DNA of 5,588 nt from Clostridiales bacterium (GCA_022791355.1 JAAVYX010000256.1:1-5588); one strand, 5' to 3'; counted from the first letter of the stretch, positions 1 to 5,588 are shown. Numbers and translations: made by a program. Notes: generated by a model from the letters alone, not told the origin.

Positions 1-3
1 AGA

Positions 4-22
4 GGAAATCCGCAGGATTTCC
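4..22. repeat. Short perfect inverted repeat (hairpin)
   Basis: GGAAATCC at 4-11 and GGATTTCC at 15-22 are exact reverse complements around a 3-base loop (GCA). The hairpin has no T-run on the plus side and lies beside the larger palindrome at 25-78. It could be part of the same intergenic element or the edge of a neighbouring gene's terminator outside the window. Confidence 0.5.
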
Positions 23-24
23 GG

Positions 25-78
25 GAGGCGCGTCTTTTGCATACTTTTCTTTGCGCAAAGAAAAGTATGTCGCGCCTC
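25..78. repeat. Large intergenic palindrome (30-bp perfect core in a longer stem)
   Basis: Positions 40-69 are a perfect 30-bp palindrome centred on GCGC, with arms CATACTTTTCTTTGC and its reverse complement. Outside it, GAGGCGCG at 25-32 pairs exactly with CGCGCCTC at 71-78. Bases 33-39 on one side and 70 on the other form an asymmetric internal loop. As single-stranded RNA or DNA it could fold into a stem of about 23 pairs. There is no T-tract directly after it on either strand, so it is not a classic terminator. It looks like a dispersed palindromic element of the kind common between genes in gut Clostridia; that is my recollection and was not searched. Confidence 0.75.
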
Positions 79-246
79 GCGAGCAGGAAATGGAGAAAGA
101 AGATAAGGATACCTGGCGCGAAACCCTTCTCCCGGCTAAGTAAAAAAGGAAAAGGAAAAGCGAATTGGCCGCGAAACCTCTATCTAAGTTAAAAATGATA
201 AATTTGTCTAATATCCCTCAGCATCAAAAATATGCAGAATTTCTGG

Positions 247-272
247 AAAATAAAAAGAAAACCGCTTTGCGG
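247..272 (-). terminator. Possible intrinsic terminator with a short stem and long U-tract
   Basis: On the minus strand CCGC (272-269) and GCGG (265-262) pair around an AAA loop. A long T-rich run, TTTTCTTTTTATTTT, follows down to 247. The U-tract is excellent but the 4-bp stem is short. It starts only a few bases downstream of the stop of the glycyl radical enzyme frame and would back up the stronger hairpin at 318-353. Confidence 0.35.
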
Positions 273-275
273 ACA

Positions 276-1517
276 TTATACCAGATTTTCCCGCTTCCCG
301 CCACCCCCAAACCCTTCAAAAGACAAACCGCCTCTTTCCAGAGAAAGAGGCGGCCTATCCAGCCTAAGGGCGCCGAAGGTCTCATATGTATCCAGCTTCT
401 CCACGCAGGACATGACCGCATCCGGATAGCTGAAAGCGTCGATATTGGGAATCTCCATGCCCCAGCGGGGAATGATAAACTCCCAGCAGGCGGCCACGGT
501 ATAATCCCTTGCGTCCTCCAGGTCGTAGCCCAGCTGCACCAGACCGTCGATAACCACGTCGTCGTTGGCGTACTGGGGGAAGCCCAGACCGGCCTTGGTT
601 AAGAGGGAGCCCTCATAGTAAACCTCGGCAGGAGTGTTCTTATCCACCCGGAGGTTAATCTTGGGGTCGATCATCAAAAGCTCCCGGGAGGCCCGCAGAC
701 AGGCGGCCGACAGGTCGTTGTAAACCGGGTTGCCCTGCCGGTCGCAGCCGCCCAGCATCATGCTCTGGCCGTTGTCGCCCTGCTGCACGCCGGGATACAG
801 GTCGTTATCCCGGTTGAAGGTGGTGAAGAACTCCTCTAAAAGGGAGAAGGCCTCCTCCTCAGTCAGCCGGCCCTCGGCAATGTCCTTCTTCCAGTAAGGA
901 TACATATACTGGTCGAACCGGCCGATACAGTTGTGGTTTTCTCCCTCGCACCAAAGGGCGAAATGTAGGATACGGAAGAACTGCAAGGCCTCGTGGAAGG
1001 TGGTCGCTCCCTCGGCTGGCACTCGGTCCAGCAGGGCGGCCACGGTTTGATTCCCAACCCGCAGGGCCTCCTCCCGGTACCGGTTGGCCAACTCCAGCAC
1101 CGCGTCTATGGAGCCTATGACGCTGTGCAAGAACAGCTTCTGCTTTTCATTGGCCGTCTCCATTCGGTCTATACAGCGCTGGCGCTGATAGTCCAGACCG
1201 GTGGAGATGGTGGTGGCGTAGTCGGGACAAATGTTGCCTACGATCCAGGCGTTCTGCCCAAACAGAGCTTCCTGTCTCTCCTTGGAATAGATGTCGGGAA
1301 GGTAGGTTACGGTGCGCAGATAGGAGATGCGCTCCTCGGGCAGCACCACCGGCTTTTCCTCAGCCAGCATGATCCGCAGGCGTTCGGTCATACGTTCCTC
1401 GGGCGAAAGGCCCCTTTTGTCGAACTCCTGCCAGAGACAGCGGTCCAGCGTCCGGCGGTATTTATGGTGCTCGCGGTTCATAAGCATGTCGCGAAGCTGT
1501 TTTACACGGTTATCCAT
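276..1517 (-). CDS. C-terminally truncated glycyl radical enzyme (pyruvate formate-lyase-like); probable pseudogene
   Basis: This is the N-terminal half of a glycyl radical enzyme of the PFL-like superfamily, anaerobic cytoplasmic enzymes that do radical chemistry through a Cys thiyl. Counting from the ATG at 1521-1523 (415 residues), family-like stretches include NHNCIGRFDQYMYPYW (197-212), DLYPGVQQGDNGQSMMLGG (241-259) and IDPKINLRVDKNTP (285-298). The active-site motif is AACWEFIIP, with Cys346 (codon 486-488) and Glu348. Cys-x-Glu is the pattern of dehydratase/eliminase members; classical PFL has Cys-Cys, so this is probably not PFL itself. The substrate cannot be assigned. Family members are usually about 750-850 residues. 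Homology ends near residue 388, and the C-terminal domain with its RVxGY-type glycyl-radical loop is absent. The tail from about 389 is translated terminator DNA. I chose the ATG at 1515-1517 because GAGGTGA abuts the first ATG but lies 6 bases before this one. No activase gene is in the window. Confidence 0.8.
   Translation of the reverse strand: MDNRVKQLRDMLMNREHHKYRRTLDRCLWQEFDKRGLSPEERMTERLRIMLAEEKPVVLPEERISYLRTVTYLPDIYSKERQEALFGQNAWIVGNICPDYATTISTGLDYQRQRCIDRMETANEKQKLFLHSVIGSIDAVLELANRYREEALRVGNQTVAALLDRVPAEGATTFHEALQFFRILHFALWCEGENHNCIGRFDQYMYPYWKKDIAEGRLTEEEAFSLLEEFFTTFNRDNDLYPGVQQGDNGQSMMLGGCDRQGNPVYNDLSAACLRASRELLMIDPKINLRVDKNTPAEVYYEGSLLTKAGLGFPQYANDDVVIDGLVQLGYDLEDARDYTVAACWEFIIPRWGMEIPNIDAFSYPDAVMSCVEKLDTYETFGALRLDRPPLSLERGGLSFEGFGGGGKRENLV
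318..353 (-). terminator. Intrinsic terminator-like hairpin inside the end of the truncated enzyme frame
   Basis: CCGCCTCTTTC (328-338) and GAAAGAGGCGG (343-353) form a perfect 11-bp stem with a 4-base loop. On the minus strand the stem is followed by TTTGTCTTTT (327-318), the usual layout of a Rho-independent terminator. The plus strand lacks a T-run, so its direction matches the minus-strand genes. The open frame of the glycyl radical enzyme reads straight through it, which shows that the last residues of that frame are not ancestral coding sequence. Confidence 0.6.
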
Positions 1518-1523
1518 TGACAT

Positions 1524-1530
1524 TCACCTC
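1524..1530 (-). promoter_or_regulatory. Shine-Dalgarno site deciding the start of the glycyl radical enzyme
   Basis: The minus strand reads GAGGTGA immediately followed by ATGTCAATG. The first ATG (1523) has no spacer from the site, while the second (1517) has a normal 6-base gap. The second is therefore the likelier start, giving a protein beginning MDNRVKQLRD. Confidence 0.6.
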
Positions 1531-1984
1531 TATACATATTTTTCAGGAGGCTAAGAGGGTATTTTAAAAAGAGAAAACGATGTATGGTTTTCGCCGGGGA
1601 TGTCTGCACGAATAGCCGAAAACTGTTCTCGCATCCCGACGCAATAGCGCCTCTGCTTGAGGGTCCCGGCGCTTATGCGCCTCGGCGTTGCTTCTCACAA
1701 AGAATGATCCTAGAGATTTGGCCGCAAGCCAAACCGGGACGTCAGAGAGACGTTTGACCTTTGGATAAACTCGGCCGCCAATAAGGAACGTTAAACCCCT
1801 TGCAAAGATGTAGGCAGACCGTATACTTCACCCGGAAAAGGCAACAGATGCGTCAAAAATCCAAGAAATACAAGTCTGGGGCATTTAAGTTGCTTCCCGC
1901 CAGGGACACCGGAAAGACCTTCAGCCATTCGCCTTATATGATCCGAACAAAAAGACGCATCATTTTGGGATTTTAAAACAGACG
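1531..1984. other. Gene-free stretch with several small inverted repeats; possible intergenic element
   Basis: No gene is supported here. Inverted repeats seen: GGCGC/GCGCC (1668-1681, 4-base loop), TTTGGC/GCCAAA (1717-1733, 5-base loop), ACGTC/GACGT (1739-1753) and a distant pair GATGCGTC (1847-1854)/GACGCATC (1954-1961). On the minus strand 1827-1567 is open for 87 codons, ending with TAA at 1566-1564. It has no ATG, no plausible ribosome site and an arginine-rich, low-hydrophobicity translation. Such start-less frames are typical of dispersed noncoding repeats, and the translation feels familiar from spurious clostridial ORFs, though this is unverified. The stretch could alternatively be a long leader of the downstream enzyme or a remnant of a lost gene. 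Confidence 0.5.
1561..1592 (-). promoter_or_regulatory. Candidate operator dyad with a -10-like box upstream of the glycyl radical enzyme
   Basis: GAAAAC (1573-1578) and GTTTTC (1587-1592) are exact inverted arms with an 8-base spacer. Two further base pairs inside the spacer are also symmetric, so 16 of 20 positions are symmetric. LacI-family repressors bind dyads of about this size. On the minus strand a TAAAAT box (1566-1561) follows it, 31 bases before the Shine-Dalgarno site. No good -35 hexamer is visible at 17 bases. Binding by the adjacent regulator is inferred from position only. Confidence 0.3.
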
Positions 1985-2992
1985 CTAGAGCGCCCGCGTA
2001 GATTCTCTTACAATCAGCTTGGTTTTCAAAACGATCTGCTCCCGAGCGTCCTCCTGAATCTTTTTCAGCAGCAGCTCGGCGGCGGCGGTAGCCATGGTCC
2101 GCTTGGAGGAGCTGACGGTGGTCAGCAGTACCGGGAACCGGAAGCGGGACTGGATATCGTCAAAGCCCATAACCGAGATATCCTTCGGCACCCGCAGCCC
2201 CATATTTTTGAGGGCCAAAATGGATTCCCATGCGATCAGGTCGCTGAAGGCCAGCAGGGCCGTCACCGACGGATGCTGCTTGAGGGCTTGAGCGAGCACG
2301 TCTCCCCAGCCGCCGGCCTGGGAGGAGCCGCTGTAGATCAGCTCTGGCCGGCAGGCGACGCCCATCTCTTTAAAAGCACGCTGATAGCCCTGCAAACGTT
2401 CGGCCGCGCTGGAAATATGCAGCGGGCCGTTGAGGAAAAGGATGTCCCGATGGCCCAGCTCCAGCAGGTATTTGGCGGCGATGTAGCCGCCGTTCTCATC
2501 GTCGCAGACGACATAGTCGGCGTCCTCGCCGGCAAACCGGCGGCCGATGAGCACAAAGGGTACGCCGGTCTTCTGCAAAAAGCGAATATTTTCCCGAGAC
2601 CTTTGCACCGGGCATAGAATAATCCCGTCCACATTCTTCTGTACGGCCGAGAGGATGGCCTTATACTCGTTCTCCTCATCCTCGTCGGTGTTGAGAATAA
2701 AGGGAGTATAGCCCAGCTCCCGGATGTAGGTCTCGATCTCTCGCACCATGATGGAAAAATGGGGGTTGGAGATGTCGCCCAAGATAATGGCGATGGTCTT
2801 GCTGATCCCCGAACGCAGAAAACTGGCCGAGGCGTTGCCGATATACCCCATCTCCTGGGCGGTCTTTTGAATCAGCGCGCGGGTCTGTTTGGAAATATCG
2901 GGTTTTTCCTTGAGAGCGTGCGATACCGTATTGATGGAAAACCCAGTCGCCACCGCGATGTCCCGCAGCGTAACCGTCTTACTTCTCCCCAT
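1985..2992 (-). CDS. LacI/GalR-family transcriptional regulator
   Basis: This is a DNA-binding repressor expected to sense a sugar or sugar-derived ligand in the cytoplasm and act as a dimer or tetramer. The 335-residue length is normal for the family and the gene is intact. Residues 7-52 form the helix-turn-helix (TLRDIAVATGFSINTVSHAL), with the usual LRDIA..TG.S..TVS pattern. NASASFLRSG (53-62) fits the hinge helix, including the minor-groove leucine (Leu59). The periplasmic-binding-protein-like ligand domain follows, with SNPHFS (75-80), ERLQGYQRAF (198-207, the conserved Arg at 199) and VMGFDDI (274-280). The start is set by the standard distance to the helix-turn-helix; the site before it (GGGGTTGG) is a weak Shine-Dalgarno. 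It begins 69 bases after the arabinofuranosidase pseudogene on the same strand, so control of arabinoside use is a reasonable guess. The ligand cannot be read from sequence. It ends with TAG, so TAG is used as a normal stop here. Confidence 0.95.
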   Translation of the reverse strand: MGRSKTVTLRDIAVATGFSINTVSHALKEKPDISKQTRALIQKTAQEMGYIGNASASFLRSGISKTIAIILGDISNPHFSIMVREIETYIRELGYTPFILNTDEDEENEYKAILSAVQKNVDGIILCPVQRSRENIRFLQKTGVPFVLIGRRFAGEDADYVVCDDENGGYIAAKYLLELGHRDILFLNGPLHISSAAERLQGYQRAFKEMGVACRPELIYSGSSQAGGWGDVLAQALKQHPSVTALLAFSDLIAWESILALKNMGLRVPKDISVMGFDDIQSRFRFPVLLTTVSSSKRTMATAAAELLLKKIQEDAREQIVLKTKLIVRESTRAL

Positions 2993-3014
2993 ATTTCCAA
3001 CCCCAGCTTTCTGT

Positions 3015-3048
3015 AAATTTGGGTCATATGAGCCCTTTCAAGGGCCCG
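3015..3048. promoter_or_regulatory. Inverted repeats in the gap before the LacI-family gene
   Basis: GCCCTT (3032-3037) and AAGGGC (3040-3045) form an inverted repeat, and TCATATGA (3024-3031) is an 8-bp palindrome beside it; AAATTT lies at 3015-3020. On the minus strand the hairpin is not followed by a T-run, so it is a poor terminator for the upstream gene. It could be an autoregulatory operator or a promoter-region element. A TTGAAA box lies within it on the minus strand, but I see no convincing -10 at the right distance. Confidence 0.3.
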
Positions 3049-3061
3049 TTTTCCTTTCATT

Positions 3062-3247
3062 TTATGCCTTGCGGGCCAAAATCTTGCAGATTTCCATGAC
3101 GTCGCCTATGGTGAACGCCATATCGCCGTCCAGATTGCCCCGCCGCATCTCGTCCTCTGTGGGCGCTTTCCCAGCCAACTGCCGGGCCAGTACCTTACAG
3201 GCTTCCATCACATCCTGGATGGTCACTTCGCCGTTGCTACCCAGGCC
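3062..3247 (-). other. Degenerate two-repeat dockerin type I domain at the arabinofuranosidase C-terminus
   Basis: Two related segments close the protein: GLGSNGEVTIQDVMEACKVL and RGNLDGDMAFTIGDVMEICK, joined by an ARQLAGKAPTEDEM linker. The layout matches dockerin duplicated F-hand repeats, which dock enzymes to cohesins on a cellulosome-like scaffold or the cell surface. The calcium loops are eroded. Repeat 1 has Gly, Gly and Asn where the pattern DxNxDG expects acidic or polar ligands; repeat 2 has Asn at position 1 and Met in place of the usual Gly at position 6. Binding is therefore doubtful. No cohesin or scaffoldin gene is in the window. Confidence 0.75.
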
Positions 3248-5588
3248 GCCCGGTACAAGGGCCTGCTGGCCGCCCCTTTCGATTTTAACTACAGTATAAG
3301 ACCTGGGAGCCACTGTGACAAGCACTTTATTCTCCCGCACCCCCTTTTCCAGCGTCTTTACAGAGGGCTTTACATGGTCGGGGCTGTAGGCGGCGTTTGT
3401 ATCGCTCAAGCTGCCGGCGTTCAGGGTGGTGATCGTCAACTTATTCAGCTGGGCCGAAAGGCCCTGGAGCAAAACCGAAACGCCCAGCTCCTCGCTGCCG
3501 CTGTTGGTAAACTTGAGGGGCACCACATCCCTGTCCTCGCTGCGGTCGGCCGCATGGTTGAGGTTAGGAACCGTCCGGTCCAGCGCGGCCTGGATTAGGT
3601 TGGGCTGATAGGTATCATGGGCCATCTGGGTGACGTAGGCCGGCGGCTGGAACCAGACCGAATCGTTGTCCATAAAGACCAGATCCTGATCCTAGCCGTT
3701 GTCGTTGTGCCCGTCCACCTGTAAGCAGTTGGCCGAGCAGACAATGGGGCGCTTATCGCTGTATTTTTCCATATCGATGGTGGCGTAGGCATTGCCCAAC
3801 GCCCGCTCCAGATTGTGAGCCAGGGCGTTAAACTCAAAGATCACCACCTTGGTTTCGGTACCGGGACAAACCTTGTGCAGCGCGTCGTGGAAGCTGAGCA
3901 GCACCTTGGTGTAATCGGCGCTGGAGCCGGGGCCGTGGGTCCAGGTATGCACGTCGAAATACACCGTCCGCCCGCGGGCCTTGACGAACTCCATGATGGA
4001 TTTGTGTCCCTTCAGGTTGGTAATCCCCGAGGCCGCGCCGGTGAAGTTGCCGGGGTCGGCGATCACGTCATTGTAGACCAGGTCGGCCGCAACCAAGGTG
4101 ATATCCGCGTCCCGCTCCCATATGGCGGCGGCCAAACGGTTAAAAGCGGTCGGCGTAAACGGCATCGATCCGCTCCTCGTTGCCAATTTGCAGGTAGGGC
4201 AGGTCGTAGGGCTCCGGATGGCCCATTTCGATACGCTTTTTCACCCAGGGATTCCGTCCGTCGACGCCGGTGGCGAAATCGATGAAATCCACCATGTCCC
4301 GCTCGGTCTCGTAGCTGTTGAAGGTGGGGATGCCCAGAACGCCCAGGGCCTCGCAGAGGTCCAAAAACTCCTTTATGCCGAATCCGAAGGAAGAACAGGA
4401 ATACCAGCAGCCGTTGTAGGAGGGCCGGTCCTCCGGCTCGCCCAGCATGCGCTTCCACTTATAGTCCGAAACGTTGACCATGCTGCCGCCGAACCGCAGC
4501 AGGATCAGGTTCTGCTCGGCCAGCTTCTCGGCCACGTCCCGGCGGATGGGCAGACCTTTGTACCGTCCCCATTCGCCGGGCTGCAAAAAGACGTAGCCCA
4601 AGTCCAACGTGCCGGTCCCCCGCAGCTCGACCGTCATACGGCCGGCCGCGTCCTTGGTATCCGGCGTGAGGGTAAAGGCGTACTTCTTCCAGCCGCCGCC
4701 GGACTCCACGTCCAACCGGGTCTCGGCGTACTTTCTGGTTCCATCGGCACTTTCCAGTGCCAGATAGGCCGCCGCCCCTTCCTGGGAGCGGGCGTAGAGA
4801 TAACCCTCGTATTCCTTATCCTGCTCAAAGTTCATGCCCTTGCGGTTAAGCCCCATGTTCCCGACCCCCACGGCCCCCTCCCCCAACTGGAAAGAAATCC
4901 GCTGGCTTTGGGCTCCCGAGGCAAGCAGGCTTTGGGTATAAGGGGCGGTTTTATCCAGCCGCCATTCGCTCTGGGCCGTCTCCCGCTGCACCTCGTCCCA
5001 CATGCCGCTGACCGAACCCCGGATGGTGGGGACGGGGATTTCAACCTGTTGGCCGCCTGCCGGCCGGAACCGGATATTCCCGAATTTTCCCGCGCCGTCC
5101 CAGGCCCGGAAACCCATGACGCCTGCCGTGACCGACGGGGCGGTTGGATAATCCCCCACCTTCTGATCGTACACAAAAATGGCGATATTGTCCCTGGTGG
5201 TCTCCACCTTGAGACTCAGCCACTTCCCCGCCGCCGCATCGGCACAGGGGTATTCCCGCATATCGCTGAAATTATTTTCATGGCGGGCCGCCCGAACGGC
5301 GCCGTTCATCACGCCCGCCTTGTAACCGTAAAAGTTATCCGCGCCGGCCTTGGCCTCCCGGGTTTTGACGATAAAGCCCACCGGGCCGTTTCCCTCAAAA
5401 TACACGTCGGCCGAAAAGGTCCCGCTCTCGCAGTCGGTATCGTCCAGCGCCATCTTGGGGCCGTTGTCCTGCCGGGCGATCGATAGTATACCGCCGCCGG
5501 CCCCGGCCTCGGCGGTTCACTCGCCGCCGGCGCTGGAAAAACCGTCCATCTTCACCCCGGCCGGCTCGGCAAAGCTCTCGCCGAACAC
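3062..5588 (-). pseudogene. GH51-type alpha-L-arabinofuranosidase with dockerin, broken by two stops and one frameshift (5' end outside window)
   Basis: The enzyme would release arabinofuranosyl residues from plant arabinan or arabinoxylan outside the cell. Pieces of about 842 codons join into one protein. A laminin-G/DUF1080-like sandwich lies at about 5588-5055 (FGNIRFRPAG ends it). A GH51-associated sandwich follows (GMNFEQDKEYEGYLYARSQ, ending FLQPGEWGRYKGLP). The TIM barrel starts LLRFGGSMVNVSDYKW and carries LQIGNEE, where Glu codon 4176-4178 is the acid/base, and VVIFEFNALAHN, where Glu codon 3833-3835 is the nucleophile. An Alpha-L-AF_C sandwich and a dockerin close it. Lesions: TGA at 5517-5519 (GGE-stop-TAEAG), an extra T in the minus-strand run at 4145-4142 that sends the frame into TAA after DAVYADRF, and TAG at 3692-3694 (GHNDNG-stop-DQDLVF). 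The family normally has Trp at both stop positions. The fragments match family motifs without gaps, so decay is recent or the lesions are errors. The signal peptide lies beyond the right edge. Confidence 0.88.

Noticed and set aside
117..178. 9-bp direct repeat CGCGAAACC (117-125 and 170-178) as a target-site duplication
   Set aside because: The 44 bases between have no transposon ends or inverted termini. A 9-bp match in this short stretch is weak evidence.
165..602. Plus-strand frame crossing the hairpin and the end of the glycyl radical enzyme
   Set aside because: It runs from intergenic DNA through the terminator stem into the antisense of a clear enzyme. It has no ribosome site and no domain.
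993..1520. Plus-strand frame of 175 codons opposite the glycyl radical enzyme
   Set aside because: It is an antisense shadow of a region with strong family motifs on the minus strand.
4142..4145. Phase variation by a homopolymer tract
   Set aside because: The run is only four bases, too short to slip at the rates typical of phase-variable tracts.
3062..4186. Separate small genes starting at 3673 and 4186
   Set aside because: The ATGs there are internal Met codons or out-of-frame starts. The translations continue the same GH51 protein without gaps, so they are fragments of one broken gene.
4098..5486. Long plus-strand open frame (462 codons) over the arabinofuranosidase
   Set aside because: It is antisense to GH51 motifs and both sandwich domains. 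Its translation is a Pro/Gly/Arg-rich shadow with no recognisable domain, as expected opposite GC-rich coding DNA.
5517..5519. Selenocysteine at the TGA, or an alternative code with TGA or TAG as an amino acid
   Set aside because: The family has Trp here, not Cys or Sec; all other Trp codons I read are TGG; and the LacI-family gene ends normally with TAG.
1..5588. tRNA, rRNA, CRISPR array, riboswitch or insertion-sequence transposase
   Set aside because: I saw no cloverleaf with a GGTTC-type T-arm, no regularly spaced repeats, no known riboswitch core and no transposase motifs on either strand.

Overview
The window most resembles a gut-type member of the Clostridia (Oscillospiraceae/Ruminococcaceae-like). 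The reasons are GC-rich coding DNA with AT-rich intergenic hairpins, a dockerin-tagged plant-polysaccharide enzyme, an oxygen-sensitive glycyl radical enzyme and a LacI-type sugar regulator. The placement is inferred from gene content only. All recognisable genes lie on the minus strand, so they read from right to left.

Right part (5588 to 3062): one long gene for a secreted-type GH51 alpha-L-arabinofuranosidase, entering across the right edge. Its domain order is a laminin-G/DUF1080-like sandwich, a GH51-associated sandwich, a GH51 TIM barrel with both catalytic glutamates, an Alpha-L-AF_C sandwich and a two-repeat dockerin. The frame is broken three times: TGA at 5517-5519, a one-base insertion at 4142-4145 and TAG at 3692-3694. 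Both stops sit where the family has tryptophan. I call it a decaying pseudogene, with sequencing or DNA-damage error as the main alternative.

Middle (2992 to 1985): an intact 335-residue LacI/GalR-family repressor, 69 bases after the dockerin end. It is the only gene that looks fully functional. By position it could control the arabinofuranosidase and/or the glycyl radical enzyme.

Between 1984 and 1531: about 450 bases without a convincing gene. The stretch holds several small inverted repeats, an 87-codon open frame that lacks a start codon, and a GAAAAC-N8-GTTTTC dyad just upstream of the next gene.

Left part (1517 to about 360): the N-terminal half of a glycyl radical (pyruvate formate-lyase-like) enzyme, with the active-site Cys-x-Glu intact but the whole glycyl-radical half missing. 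Homology stops where a terminator hairpin begins, and the last ~27 residues are translated intergenic DNA. Positions 1-275 are intergenic and contain a second terminator-like hairpin, a 30-bp perfect palindrome inside a longer stem, and another 8-bp hairpin.

Overall this looks like a small carbohydrate-use locus in decay around an intact regulator. I found no evidence of a new multi-gene system. The points most worth checking are the three lesions in one otherwise well-preserved gene, the exact coincidence of the enzyme truncation with a hairpin, and the unexplained 1531-1984 element.
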